Shown: positions 7,832-16,427, counted from the stretch's first letter. The stretch is DNA of 58,759 nt from Candidatus Peribacteraceae bacterium (GCA_028703835.1 JAQVMB010000008.1:1-58759); one strand, 5' to 3'. Notes: a model not told the origin generated them from the sequence alone. Program-made: numbers and translations.

Positions 7832-8815
7832 TCAAAGAACAGGCGCTCTTTCGGGTTGTGCGAGGGTCAGGAGGCCGCGGATGAGCAGCAGGGGGTGCCG
7901 GAGGGAGAAAGAGAGCGCGCCGCCCGCCCCTCCTCCGTCCACGCGTTTCCCGCCGCGGAGGCGGGCGAAGAATTTGCGCGCCATGACGCCCAACTGCTCC
8001 GCAACCGCACGTTCCGTCGTCCGCCGCAACGTGCCGTACGGAAGGGCATGGAGCAACGTTTCGAAGCAGCGAAGACGGTCGTAGAGGCCCTGTCCCGCTT
8101 CCTCGTTGCGCATGCTGGCGCCGTCGGCATGCACGCGGAAGAAACCGAGATTCTCGTCGATGGCGACGAGGGAGGTCTTCTGCAATGCCCTCGTCCAGTA
8201 CTCCACATCCAATCCTTGCGTCATGTCTTCCAGGAAGGTTCCTGCCTGTTCCGTGACCGAGCGCCGCAGCATGACGAAGCTGGGTTCCCCGATCAGGTTG
8301 GGGCGCAGGCCTCTTTCCAGCCATGCCAGGAGGAGGGCGGTTCCGTCGTGCTTTCCGGGCGGGATCGCCTCCCGCCGCAGGGCGGGCAGGACGTCGTAGC
8401 CGGCCGCCGCCATGAAGTGCTCCGCGCGGTCTCCGTCTGCCCGGTACGGATGGTGGACCATGACCATTCCTGCGCTTGGTTCCCGTCCCAGCGCCGCGAC
8501 GCACGCCGCGAGGTACCCTTCGCGCCAGACGTCGTCCTGGAAGAGAAATTGCACGCAGTCACCCCGCGCCTGCCGGAGGCATGCGTTCCAGTTGCCGCCG
8601 ATGCCGAGGCGTTTCTTGCTCCGGCCAAATGAGATGCGTTCATCATGCAGGTACGGCCGGACGATTGCTTCCGTGTCCGTATCCGACGGGTCGTCGTGCA
8701 CGAGGAGCGTCCAGTGCGGGTGGGTTTGCCGCATCACCGATTCGATCGCTTCCCTCAGGAACGTCGCATGCGGCCGGAACGCGGGCATCAAAATACTGAC
8801 GGTCGAAGGATTCAT
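7832..8815 (-). CDS. Family 2 glycosyltransferase
   Basis: The 327-residue protein has a GT-A fold. It has the N-terminal VSILMPAFRPHATFLREAIESV, the HDDPSD nucleotide-sugar site, GGNWNACLRQARGD, and the DxD-like FLFQDD metal site. A C-terminal acceptor region is followed by a hydrophobic tail (HPLLLIRGLLTL). It should transfer a sugar to a cell-surface glycan or lipid; the substrate is unknown. A TACACT lies 7 nt before the ATG and no Shine-Dalgarno sequence is present. Confidence 0.88.
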   Translation of the reverse strand: MNPSTVSILMPAFRPHATFLREAIESVMRQTHPHWTLLVHDDPSDTDTEAIVRPYLHDERISFGRSKKRLGIGGNWNACLRQARGDCVQFLFQDDVWREGYLAACVAALGREPSAGMVMVHHPYRADGDRAEHFMAAAGYDVLPALRREAIPPGKHDGTALLLAWLERGLRPNLIGEPSFVMLRRSVTEQAGTFLEDMTQGLDVEYWTRALQKTSLVAIDENLGFFRVHADGASMRNEEAGQGLYDRLRCFETLLHALPYGTLRRTTERAVAEQLGVMARKFFARLRGGKRVDGGGAGGALSFSLRHPLLLIRGLLTLAQPERAPVL

Positions 8816-8974
8816 CCCGGTCAGTGTACAGGGAAGGATGGTTGCCGGTTACTGGTTGCCGGATGAACATGCAGGAGGTGCGCGGCAAAATATCCAGGAA
8901 CCAGTAACAACACATTAAGTTCACCTCTTTCTCTTCCGTTCATCCTCTTTTTCCTTCATGATTCCCGTACACCC

Positions 8975-10765
8975 GTGCAGCGCGTTTCGTTGAAAATTGT
9001 CGGCGCGTCCGGCCAAGGGATCAACTCGGTCGGGGAAGTGCTCGCGAAAGGCCTCAAGCGGGAAGGCTACTGCGTATTCGGCTACCGCGAGTATCCGTCC
9101 CTCATCAAGGGCGGGCATGCCAGTTACCAGCTGGACATCAGCAACGAATCCGTCCGCGGTTCCGTCCGCGTCGTCGACGTGCTCTTGACGCTCAACCACC
9201 ATGGCTTGCAGCGCAATCTCGATGACGTGAAGGAGGGCGGGTTGCTCATCCACAATGTCCTTTCATGGAAATTTTCCAAGGAGGATGAAGAGCGTCTGCA
9301 GAAGCGGCGCATCAAAGTCGTCTATCTGCCCGTGGAGGCGTTGCTGCAGAAGATGGCGGCGCAGCCCATCCTCGGCAATGTCCTCCTCTCGGCGTTTCTC
9401 TGGGCGGCGTTCGGCCGGAAAATCGACGCGCTCAAAGCGATGGTGGGGGAGCGGTATGCCAAGAAGAAACATCTCTTGGATCTCAACATGCAATGCATCG
9501 ACGAGGGGTACCGCTTCGTCGATCCCGCCACGGGGCCCGTGTCTGTCTCACTGCCGCCGCCCGATCCGCAGTGGCGCGACCATCTGCTCCTTACGGGCAG
9601 CCATGCGGTGGGGTTGGGAGCCGTCCATGCCGGCGTGCGGTTCTTCGCCGGGTATCCCATGACGCCGGCGAGCCCGATCCTGTCGTACATCGCTGAGATC
9701 CAGAACAAGACGGGCATGGCCGTCAAGCAGGCGGAAGACGAGATCACGGCCGCGCAGCTGGTGAGCGGGGCGATGCACATGGGCACGCGCGCACTCACGG
9801 CCACGTCCGGCGGCGGCTTCGACCTGATGACCGAGACGCTGTCGCTCAACGGCATGATCGAGAACCCGGTCGTGTTCATCGTGGCGCAGCGGCCCGGCCC
9901 GGCGACGGGGCTCCCCACGTGGACGGCGCAGGGCGATCTCTTCTTGGCTGTGCACTCCGGCCATGGCGAATATCCTCGGTGCGTCATGGCGCTTGCGGAC
10001 AGTGACGACGCATTCCATCTCCTGCCCGAGGCGTTCAACCTCGCGGAGGAATTCCAGATCCCCGTCCTCGTCCTGACGGACAAGCACTTGGGCGAAGCGC
10101 TTTTCTGCCAGGTGCCGTACGACCAGTCGAAGACGCAGCTGCGTCGCGGCAAGCTGGTGACGGAGCCCGCCGCGTTGGCCGCGTTGAAGGCGTCGGACCG
10201 ATACGATCCTTCGCCGGCGGATGGCGTGTCGCCGCGGTGGTTGCCGGGGGCGGAAGCGGCGACGTACTGCGCGCAGGGGGACGAGCACGACCCGGATGGG
10301 ACGGTGGATGAAGGCGCGGAGAATGCACGCCTGCAGATGGAGAAGCGGATGCGCAAGCAGGAGACCCTGAAGGTGCGCTTGCCCGAACCTGCATATGCGG
10401 GTGCGGAGCAGCCGCAGGTGCTCCTTGTTTCCTGGGGCAGCACGAAGCCGGTCATCGAAGACGTGCTTCGTGACGAAGCATTGAAAGGGCAGCGCATCGG
10501 CTGGTTGCACTACACGTACCTCTGGCCGCTGAAGACGGAGAAGCTGGCTGCATTGGCGCGCAAGGCGAAGAAGACGGTGCTGGTCGAAGGCAATCATCAG
10601 GGACAGCTCGGGAAACTCCTGCGCCAAGAGAGCGGCATCGAGATCACGGACACGATCCTCAAGTACGACGGTCGTCCGTTCTTCCACGACGAACTCGTGG
10701 AGCGCCTGCAGTCGTTCTTCCCCGCGAAGGGGCGACGTTCCGTTCCCCGTCCCACCCTCGCTTGA
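8975..10765 (+). CDS. 2-oxoacid:ferredoxin oxidoreductase, fused gamma-alpha subunit
   Basis: The KorA-type subunit oxidises a 2-oxoacid to acyl-CoA, passing electrons to ferredoxin. Residues 1-190 form the gamma domain (VGASGQGINSVGEVLAKGL; YREYPSLIKGGHASYQLD). Residues 200-596 form the alpha/pyrimidine-binding part (FFAGYPMTPASPILSYIAE, EDEITAAQLVSGAMHMG, TSGGGFDLMTETLSLNGM, ARKAKKTVLVEGNHQGQL). The start is GTG 8975. The only nearby ATG (8958) is in another frame. It is followed at once by the beta subunit. Substrate (2-oxoglutarate, pyruvate or branched 2-oxoacid) cannot be read from the sequence. Confidence 0.9.
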   Translation: MQRVSLKIVGASGQGINSVGEVLAKGLKREGYCVFGYREYPSLIKGGHASYQLDISNESVRGSVRVVDVLLTLNHHGLQRNLDDVKEGGLLIHNVLSWKFSKEDEERLQKRRIKVVYLPVEALLQKMAAQPILGNVLLSAFLWAAFGRKIDALKAMVGERYAKKKHLLDLNMQCIDEGYRFVDPATGPVSVSLPPPDPQWRDHLLLTGSHAVGLGAVHAGVRFFAGYPMTPASPILSYIAEIQNKTGMAVKQAEDEITAAQLVSGAMHMGTRALTATSGGGFDLMTETLSLNGMIENPVVFIVAQRPGPATGLPTWTAQGDLFLAVHSGHGEYPRCVMALADSDDAFHLLPEAFNLAEEFQIPVLVLTDKHLGEALFCQVPYDQSKTQLRRGKLVTEPAALAALKASDRYDPSPADGVSPRWLPGAEAATYCAQGDEHDPDGTVDEGAENARLQMEKRMRKQETLKVRLPEPAYAGAEQPQVLLVSWGSTKPVIEDVLRDEALKGQRIGWLHYTYLWPLKTEKLAALARKAKKTVLVEGNHQGQLGKLLRQESGIEITDTILKYDGRPFFHDELVERLQSFFPAKGRRSVPRPTLA

Positions 10766-10767
10766 CC

Positions 10768-11655
10768 ATGGGCATCCCTCTCGATAACAGCGGCCCGACG
10801 ATGAAAGATTATGCGTCTCCCAACCAGTGCACGTGGTGTGACGGGTGCGGCGATTATGGCATCTGGACCGCCCTCAAAGAGGCGCTGGTGGAGCTGAAGA
10901 TCCCGCCCACGCGCGTGCTCCTCTGCTATGACGTGGGGTGCCACGGGAACATGTCGGACAAGCTGAAGGGATACCGTTTCCACGGCCTGCACGGCCGCGT
11001 CCTTCCGTTCGCCGCCGGCGCGAAAATTGCCAACATGGCTTTGCCGGTGATGGCGGTGGGCGGCGATGGCGCGAGCTTCTCGGAGGGCGTGGGGCACTTG
11101 GTTCATGCCGTCCGCAGCAACTATCCCGTCACGTTCATCCTGCATAACAACGCCAATTACGGGCTCACCACCGGGCAGGCGAGTTCCCTCACGAAGCGGG
11201 GGGAAAAGATGAATACGAGCCCCAACGGCATCCCGGAGCGGACGCTTTCTTCCATGGACTTCGTCTTTTCGCTGGAGCCCACGTTCGTCGCGCGCGGCTT
11301 CTCCGGCAACATCTGGCAGCTCAAGGAGATCCTGAAGGCCGCCATCACCCATCGCGGCTTCGGGTTTGTGGACGTCCTGCAGGCGTGTCCCTCCTACAAC
11401 CATTTCGCCACGCACGATTATCTCCTGGAGAAGTGTTACGATTGTTGGAAAGAGGGGCATGATCCGTCGGATTTCAAGAAGGCGCGGAAGCTGGCGGTCG
11501 ACACGTCCCGGCGCATTGCCACGGGCGTGTTGTACCAGAACAAGGACGTGCCGAATTTCTACGAGGAGCTGTTGCCGCGGCAGGGGAAGGCGACGACGCT
11601 GGTGAACGAGGTGGCGTTGCAGGATGTATCGGAATTGATGAAGGATTTTGCGTGA
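10768..11655 (+). CDS. 2-oxoacid:ferredoxin oxidoreductase beta subunit
   Basis: This is the thiamine diphosphate-binding partner of the preceding gene. It has the Cys motif CTWCDGCGDYG near residue 17, the ThDP/Mg site (GGDGASFSEG) and NNANYGLTTGQ. The third cluster cysteine is probably in the CYDVGCHG or CPSYNHF region. The ATG at 10768 is 3 nt after the alpha-subunit stop. An upstream in-frame TTG exists but is not needed. No delta (ferredoxin-domain) subunit is nearby, as in two-subunit KorAB enzymes. Confidence 0.92.
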   Translation: MGIPLDNSGPTMKDYASPNQCTWCDGCGDYGIWTALKEALVELKIPPTRVLLCYDVGCHGNMSDKLKGYRFHGLHGRVLPFAAGAKIANMALPVMAVGGDGASFSEGVGHLVHAVRSNYPVTFILHNNANYGLTTGQASSLTKRGEKMNTSPNGIPERTLSSMDFVFSLEPTFVARGFSGNIWQLKEILKAAITHRGFGFVDVLQACPSYNHFATHDYLLEKCYDCWKEGHDPSDFKKARKLAVDTSRRIATGVLYQNKDVPNFYEELLPRQGKATTLVNEVALQDVSELMKDFA

Positions 11656-11658
11656 ATG

Positions 11659-12267
11659 TTACGGGTATCGGTGGTCACGTGACCATTTGATCGGATTGTG
11701 AATGATGTAACGCCGGATGGCGTTCATTTCCCGTTCATTCCGGATGATGTGATCGTGGTACCGGGGTTGCCAGGCGAAATCATCCATGCCATGACGACGG
11801 CATAATCGTGTGACGGTGGATTTATACGCATGAATAATGGCCGGTAACGATCCGGATCGTAATGGTCCGAAATCGTTGGTGATGGGTTGAATGGATGCGG
11901 GTTGTTTGGATGTTGGTTGTATGGATGTGGGTTGTAGAGACGCGACATGTCGCGTCTCTACGATTGTTTTTGTTTGTTGTTCCCCGATGATGACGATGCC
12001 ATGGGTATGGTTTGGCATGATGATGAACGTATCCAACGTCACCTGGGGGAAATGCCGTGGAATATCATTCCAACATTCAAATGCAATTGCCCCGGTATCC
12101 GTCAGACATACAAAACCGTTCCGCACCGTTCCGAACCAGGGATATTTTCGGTGCGTGCACAGGGTCACGAAATACCGGCCGGGTGATGTGTAATCCCAGC
12201 CGTTACATCGTGCGGACGGAATGCGGTACGTGTTCCGAAACAGAGCCGAATCCGTTCGTTCTGGCAT
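11659..12267 (-). CDS. REP-associated tyrosine transposase (RAYT, Y1/IS200-like)
   Basis: RAYTs are single-stranded DNA nucleases that act on REP palindromes. The protein has the family start (NGWDYTSPGRYFVTLCTHRKYPWFG), the HUH metal site in PNHTHGIV and the tyrosine helix RRYIIHNPIKW. Between the HUH site and the tyrosine it has a low-complexity insert (QPTSIQPTSKQPASIQPI), part of which is encoded by a perfect 28-bp palindrome. It is convergent with korB, 3 bp apart. It seems intact (202 residues) and so possibly active. Confidence 0.88.
   Translation of the reverse strand: MPERTDSALFRNTYRIPSARCNGWDYTSPGRYFVTLCTHRKYPWFGTVRNGFVCLTDTGAIAFECWNDIPRHFPQVTLDTFIIMPNHTHGIVIIGEQQTKTIVETRHVASLQPTSIQPTSKQPASIQPITNDFGPLRSGSLPAIIHAYKSTVTRLCRRHGMDDFAWQPRYHDHIIRNEREMNAIRRYIIHNPIKWSRDHRYP
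11934..11961. repeat. Perfect 28-bp palindrome inside the RAYT gene
   Basis: GTAGAGACGCGACA pairs exactly with TGTCGCGTCTCTAC, with no loop bases. It is read in frame as VETRHVASL. The shape fits a REP-type substrate of the transposase that contains it. Confidence 0.85.
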
Positions 12268-12401
12268 GGTTTCAATGTACGTTTCGTGACGGCACGGGGG
12301 ATGCCATGATGGACAATTGCTGCTGAGAAGGTGGGGTTATTGTTATCGCCATGCCAAAAACATCGTTCCACAGGATGGCGGAACACCGCTACAATCCCTC
12401 C

Positions 12402-13079
12402 ATGCGCATCGATGTCCTGACCTTATTCCCGGGTATGTTCGAAGGGCCGCTCACGGAGAGCATTCTGCAGCGTGCGCGGGAGCAGGGATTGCTGGACATC
12501 CGTTTCCACGATTTGCGCCAGTTCGGTCTCGGGAAGTACCATCAGGTGGATGATGCGCCGTACGGGGGAGGCGCCGGCATGGTGATGAGGCCGGATGTGC
12601 TGGTGCAGGCCATCGAAGAAGTGATTGCGGAGGGTCTGGAAGGGCAGAAAGGAAAGAAGAAAATGAAAGGTCCGTGGTGCATCTATTTTTCGCCGCGCGG
12701 CAAGAAGCTGAAGCAGGCGAAGGCGGAGCGGGTCGCGAAAAAGGAGTGGCTGTTGCTTCTGTGCGGGCACTACGAAGGCATCGACCAGCGCGTCATCGAC
12801 GGGTGGATCGACGAGGAGATGTCCATCGGGGATTATGTCCTGACGGGCGGTGAACTTCCCGCCATGGTCCTCATCGATGCTGTGGCGCGGCAGATACCGG
12901 GCGTTCTGGGGAAGGATGAGTCCGCCGAGCAGGAGAGCTTCTCCAAGGCGCTCGGGCGGAAGAAGGAATACCCCCACTACACGCGCCCGGAGGATTTCCG
13001 GGGGATGAAAGTGCCGCCGGTCCTCCTGTCCGGAAATCACAAAGAGATTGAGTGCTGGCGGCAAGCGCAAGTTCAATAG
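12402..13079 (+). CDS. trmD: tRNA (guanine37-N1)-methyltransferase
   Basis: TrmD methylates G37 next to the anticodon and prevents frameshifting. The 225-residue protein has MRIDVLTLFPGMF, YHQVDDAPYGGGAGMVMRP and the SPOUT knot (LLCGHYEGIDQRVID; MSIGDYVLTGGELPAMVLIDAVARQIPGVLG). ATG 12402 is chosen because it gives the standard N-terminus and follows TACAAT (12390-12395) by 6 nt. An upstream in-frame ATG at 12351 precedes the -10 and adds unrelated residues. No Shine-Dalgarno sequence is present. Confidence 0.96.
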   Translation: MRIDVLTLFPGMFEGPLTESILQRAREQGLLDIRFHDLRQFGLGKYHQVDDAPYGGGAGMVMRPDVLVQAIEEVIAEGLEGQKGKKKMKGPWCIYFSPRGKKLKQAKAERVAKKEWLLLLCGHYEGIDQRVIDGWIDEEMSIGDYVLTGGELPAMVLIDAVARQIPGVLGKDESAEQESFSKALGRKKEYPHYTRPEDFRGMKVPPVLLSGNHKEIECWRQAQVQ

Positions 13080-13088
13080 GTGCAAAGA

Positions 13089-13116
13089 TTGTGCACAACA
13101 AAGACACTGCTACACT
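13089..13116 (+). promoter_or_regulatory. Promoter of a likely non-coding transcript
   Basis: TTGTGC (13089-13094), a 16-bp spacer and TACACT (13111-13116) lie just after trmD. No good start codon follows at the distance seen for protein genes here. Confidence 0.5.
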
Positions 13117-13122
13117 CCCGCT

Positions 13123-13415
13123 TCCGGTTCCTTGTCCTTTGTCTCCGTTGTGAAAGGATTCTGCCGATGATCCGTCTTTTTGTGGGCACGGTCGTTTCCC
13201 GATATTGGGGGATTTCCTGCGAGATCCTGCGGCTCGGTGCCGAGGAATATGGCTGGAAGCCCCGATTCCCGCGTTCCGCACAATGTAACGGCAGCCGTGG
13301 TCGCAAGCTGTCGACGCGTCGCCGCCATGATGGACAACTTGTCCGTCAGTAGCCGTTCGAGTCTCTGGCACTCGGAACCTCCGCCCCTGCCGCCCCGTGC
13401 GGCGAGGGGCTTTTT
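13123..13415 (+). ncRNA. Candidate structured RNA of about 290 nt, class unknown
   Basis: A promoter-like pair (13089-13116) and a strong terminator (13383-13415) bound a stretch with no convincing protein. It contains several short hairpins: CTCGG-TG-CCGAG, GGAC-AACTT-GTCC and CGAGT-CTCTGGC-ACTCG. I looked for RNase P RNA, tmRNA and SRP RNA signatures and saw none; 6S-like RNA is not excluded. The only forward open frame (13150-13352) has an unlikely composition. The evidence is indirect. Confidence 0.4.
13383..13415 (+). terminator. Rho-independent terminator
   Basis: GCCCC-T-GCCGC pairs with GCGGC-GA-GGGGC around a short loop and is followed by TTTTT. It ends the candidate RNA just before the DUF167 promoter. 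Confidence 0.85.
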
Positions 13416-13431
13416 CTCATACACTGCGCTC

Positions 13432-13698
13432 ATGCTGGATTCGTTGCGTGCAACATTGGCGGGGGACGGTCACGTGGAGTTCTCCGTCCGCGCCCGTCCG
13501 AACGCTCCCCGTTCCGCGGTGAAATCGGTGCTGTCGGACGGCAGCGTAAAGATCGATGTCGCCGCTCCGGCCGAAGAGGGGAAGGCCAACGCGGAACTTC
13601 GAAAGTTTTTCGCGGAGGAATTTGAGGTTCCGACTTCGAACGTGGAGATTCTGGCGGGCGGGGGAGGTCGCAGAAAGATCGTGAGAATTCGAAATTGA
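13432..13698 (+). CDS. DUF167 (YggU-like) family protein
   Basis: The 88-residue protein matches the family pattern: FSVRARPNAPRSAV, VKIDVAAPAEEGKANAELRKFF, then VEILAGGGGRRKIVRI. The family is widespread and its function is unknown. TACACT at 13420-13425 precedes the ATG by 6 nt, directly after the terminator, so this is a separate, apparently leaderless unit. The longer in-frame start at 13180 runs through the terminator and is rejected. Confidence 0.88.
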   Translation: MLDSLRATLAGDGHVEFSVRARPNAPRSAVKSVLSDGSVKIDVAAPAEEGKANAELRKFFAEEFEVPTSNVEILAGGGGRRKIVRIRN

Positions 13699-13717
13699 TC
13701 GAAACTTCTGCCCTTTC

Positions 13718-14368
13718 TTACCTTCCTGCCTTCTCGTTTTCAATCCACCCCCGCAGGTCCGCGTATGTGGGCAGGCCGACCCGCTTCTCGTTGCCGAGGA
13801 TGAGCGTGGGGACGAGCGTGACGTCGAAGGCTGCGGCCAGCGATTCCTGCTCCTCCGCGTAGGCGGCGGCTTCCGGAGATGCCATGCAGACGGCGAAGGC
13901 TTTTCCGTCCAGCCGCAGGACGCCCGCGGCCGCCGTGGTCATCTGTTCACTGTGTTCCGTGGCATCGAGCAGCGTGTCGTGCATTTCCCGTCCCTTCCCC
14001 TGCTTCCCGGCGCAGAAGACCGCTGCCGCTTCGACGGCGCTCGCGGGATATTTGCGGATGGGGAGGAGGGCCGTGCGCAGGCGCAGGGTTCCTTTGTCGA
14101 TGTAGTTGCTGCGGAGGCGGGGGAGGATCGTTTCCTGGAAGTCGCGGCAATACGCGCAGGCGTGGTTCGTGAAGAGGAGAAGCGTAAGCGGCGCATCCGC
14201 GCTGCCGAGGTCGAGCGTGGCGCCGCTGCCCGCCGTTGCGGCATCGGGTGAGTCCGGGGCGGTGCCGGCCGATGACGATGCCTGCGTCGGTCCTTCCGGC
14301 GGCATTCCCGCGAGAGGCAAGCACGCGGCCAAGAGCAGGGGCAGGCAGAGGAGAAGCGGTTTCTTCAC
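13718..14368 (-). CDS. DsbA-like thioredoxin-fold lipoprotein
   Basis: The 216-residue protein starts at GTG 14368. It has a lipoprotein signal (LLLAAC, Cys16) and a low-complexity Ser/Ala/Pro linker to about residue 50. A DsbA/thioredoxin_4 domain follows, with the CAYC redox motif in TNHACAYCRDFQ and a cis-Pro region VTLVPTLILGN. It likely forms or isomerises disulfides outside the membrane, which fits the very Cys-rich secreted protein encoded at 31-40 kb. A TACGCT lies 8 nt before the GTG. The gene's end runs into a GGCAGGAAGG-type repeat. Confidence 0.88.
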   Translation of the reverse strand: MKKPLLLCLPLLLAACLPLAGMPPEGPTQASSSAGTAPDSPDAATAGSGATLDLGSADAPLTLLLFTNHACAYCRDFQETILPRLRSNYIDKGTLRLRTALLPIRKYPASAVEAAAVFCAGKQGKGREMHDTLLDATEHSEQMTTAAAGVLRLDGKAFAVCMASPEAAAYAEEQESLAAAFDVTLVPTLILGNEKRVGLPTYADLRGWIENEKAGR

Positions 14369-14457
14369 GCCGCGGGAGCGTACAGCAGGGGGGAGCGGTC
14401 GCGGAAGGGTCTCCCGCTGCGATTGTGGGATGGTGTTCCTGTGCTAGGCTGTTCCCG

Positions 14458-15225
14458 GTGGCGCAGTATCCATCCGATGCGAAAACGGCCCGCGTGACGC
14501 TCCTGGGAATCCCCATCGACGCTCTCACGATGGATCAGGCGGTGAACCGCATCTTCCGCCTGCTGGAAACGCAGCGTCAGCACCATGTGGCCACGCCGAA
14601 CAGCGAGATGCTCGTGGAGTCCGCGCGCAATCCCGTATTCCGCCGCGTCCTGCAACAAACGAGCCTGAACATTTCCGACAGCGCGGGGCTCCTTTGGATG
14701 GCGCGCCTTACGAAACAGCTGCTTCCGCAGCGTGTGACGGGCGTCGACACGATGCAGCGGTTCTGCAACGTCCTCACGCCGGACTATCCGGTGTTCTTCC
14801 TGGGGGCGGGTCCGGGCGTGGCCGAGAAGACGGCATGGCTCCTGAAAGAGCGTAATGCACGCCTGAAACTGGCCGGCACGTATGCGGGATCCCCGCGGGA
14901 ACTGGATGCGCAGGAGATCATCGCGCGCATCAACGCCAGCAATGCCGCCGTGCTCTTCGTCGCGTTCGGATCCCCCGCGCAGGAACTCTGGATCGCCAAA
15001 TACCTGCCGTCCCTCACGAGCGTCCGCGTGGCGATGGGCGTGGGCGGCTCCTTCGATTTCATCGCCGGCGTCCGCAAGCGCGCACCCCGGCCGTTCCAAA
15101 TCCTCGGCTTGGAGTGGCTGTGGAGGCTCGCGTGCGAACCGCGCCGCTTCCGACGCATCTGGAATGCGGTGGCGGTCTTCCCTTTTCTCGTGTTGCAGTA
15201 TCGGAGGGAGGCGCCGGGGACGTAG
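14458..15225 (+). CDS. WecG/TagA/CpsF family glycosyltransferase
   Basis: These GT26 enzymes add N-acetylmannosamine (uronic acid) or similar sugars to a lipid-linked precursor. Motifs are visible: VTLLGIPIDALTMDQAV, HHVATPNSEMLVESARN, SDSAGLLWMARL, FLGAGPGVAEKTA, FVAFGSPAQELWIAKY and VGGSFDFIAGVRKRAP. GTG 14458 gives 255 residues and sits 7 nt after an extended -10, TGCTAGGCT. A 2-epimerase-like gene that could supply a ManNAc-type donor lies 2.4 kb downstream. Confidence 0.92.
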   Translation: MAQYPSDAKTARVTLLGIPIDALTMDQAVNRIFRLLETQRQHHVATPNSEMLVESARNPVFRRVLQQTSLNISDSAGLLWMARLTKQLLPQRVTGVDTMQRFCNVLTPDYPVFFLGAGPGVAEKTAWLLKERNARLKLAGTYAGSPRELDAQEIIARINASNAAVLFVAFGSPAQELWIAKYLPSLTSVRVAMGVGGSFDFIAGVRKRAPRPFQILGLEWLWRLACEPRRFRRIWNAVAVFPFLVLQYRREAPGT

Positions 15226-15230
15226 CGAAA

Positions 15231-15372
15231 TCCCAAATTCCAAGGATGCAAATTCCAAGAATATCAAAAGCCCCAATATCAGAAATTCAACAGGGGCATC
15301 TTTTTGGTTTCCTTGGAGCTTGGATATTGAGATGTGGTTCTTCCCTGGTTATAAGGGCTTGGGATTTGGGAT
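15231..15372. repeat. Imperfect palindrome of short repeats
   Basis: The left side has AAATCCCAAATTCCAAGG-type units and the right side has their complement (GGCTTGGGATTTGGGATTT). The interval separates convergent tagA-like and small membrane-protein genes. No terminator with a T-run is seen apart from this structure. Confidence 0.6.
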
Positions 15373-15373
15373 T

Positions 15374-15688
15374 TCAGTGGAGTTCTTCCTCAAATTCCAC
15401 GTACCACTGCGTCCCGCCGCGCTTGAGGCGGATCAGCTTCGGTCCGTCTTTGGTTTCCGCAAGGTAATCGCGCTCGTCAAGGTTGTCCCGCAGCAGCGTC
15501 GTCCGTCCGATCTCCTCTTCGGGGAGCAGCAGGTAGATGGCGACGTCGGGTTTGTCGGTGAGGGCGGCCGTGATGTTGTAGCTGGCCCGCGCGAGAGTGG
15601 CGGCCATGCCGACGATGAGGGCGGAGAGCAGGATCGCCCAGAACATCGTGTGCCGGTAGCGCAGCGGGGAGACGAGTCGGAAGTGCAT
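15374..15688 (-). CDS. Small single-span membrane protein, unknown function
   Basis: This 104-residue protein (MHFRLVSPLRYRHTMFWAIL...) has one hydrophobic segment at about residues 14-36 and a charged C-terminal domain rich in Asp/Glu/Arg, ending WYVEFEEELH. I do not recognise a family. A perfect TATAAT (15707-15702) lies 13 nt before the ATG; an upstream ATG overlaps the -10 and is not used. It is divergent from gpmA. Confidence 0.65.
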   Translation of the reverse strand: MHFRLVSPLRYRHTMFWAILLSALIVGMAATLARASYNITAALTDKPDVAIYLLLPEEEIGRTTLLRDNLDERDYLAETKDGPKLIRLKRGGTQWYVEFEEELH

Positions 15689-15752
15689 ATGTGTTGCTTC
15701 CATTATAGCAGAATTCGGTGTTCGTGGGTAGGTGTGGTAGGCTGGCCCCGCT

Positions 15753-16427
15753 ATGGGCACACTTCTTCTCATTCGCCACGGGCAATCGCAGTGGAACCTG
15801 GAAAACCGCTTTACGGGCTGGACCGATGTCCCGCTGACGGAGCGCGGGAAGCAGGATGCGGCAGCCGCGGGACTTTTTTTGCAGAAGAAAGGGTTCCGTT
15901 TCGACCGCGCCTTCACGTCCCGGTTGATCCGCGCCCATCAGACGCTGGATGAGATACTGGCGGCCGTGGGGCAGAAGGACATTCCCGTCCTGCACGATTC
16001 CGCACTCAATGAGCGGCACTACGGTGATTTGCAGGGACTCAACAAGGCCGAGATGACCCAGAAGTACGGCGCGGACCAGGTGCAATTGTGGCGGCGCGGA
16101 TGGGCGGGCCGTCCGCCGAACGGCGAGAGCCACGAGGATTGTGAGCGGCGCGTGAAGCCGTTCTTCCTCCAGTACCTGCTGCCGTTCGTGACGAAGGGGG
16201 AATCCGTCATCGTGGCGGCGCACGGCAACAGCCTCCGCCCGATGATCAAGTACCTGGAAGAGATGGAGCCGGACGCGACGGCGGCTTTGGAAATCGGCCT
16301 CTGTACGCCGTACGTCTACACGTTCGAGGGCGAGAAGCTCACGAAGCAGGAAGTCCTGGATGTGCCGGGCATCGTCACGAAGGGTGCCTCCCTCACCGAG
16401 ACGAAAGTGAATGAGGGGCGCGTCTAG
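15753..16427 (+). CDS. gpmA: 2,3-bisphosphoglycerate-dependent phosphoglycerate mutase
   Basis: It interconverts 3- and 2-phosphoglycerate in glycolysis. It has the phospho-His motif LLIRHGQSQWN, TGWTDVPLTERG, TSRLIRAHQTL, LNERHYGDLQGLNK and the second catalytic His in VAAHGNSLRPM. The 224 residues are close to the family length, with the C-terminal tail slightly short. TAGGCT (15738-15743) is 9 nt before the ATG. Confidence 0.95.
   Translation: MGTLLLIRHGQSQWNLENRFTGWTDVPLTERGKQDAAAAGLFLQKKGFRFDRAFTSRLIRAHQTLDEILAAVGQKDIPVLHDSALNERHYGDLQGLNKAEMTQKYGADQVQLWRRGWAGRPPNGESHEDCERRVKPFFLQYLLPFVTKGESVIVAAHGNSLRPMIKYLEEMEPDATAALEIGLCTPYVYTFEGEKLTKQEVLDVPGIVTKGASLTETKVNEGRV

Noticed and set aside
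9548-10687. A 379-codon minus-strand frame
   Set aside because: Antisense to korA, Arg/His-rich shadow composition, no start signal.
13150-13352. Small forward ORF with an upstream GAAAGGA sequence
   Set aside because: Composition (many Arg, Trp, Cys) is unlike a real protein and it lies inside the promoter-terminator unit called as a candidate RNA.
13123-13415. RNase P RNA, tmRNA or SRP RNA
   Set aside because: I searched for the conserved GAGGAAAGTCC/ACAGAA, tag-peptide and GGAAGCAGCC-type sequences and did not find them.
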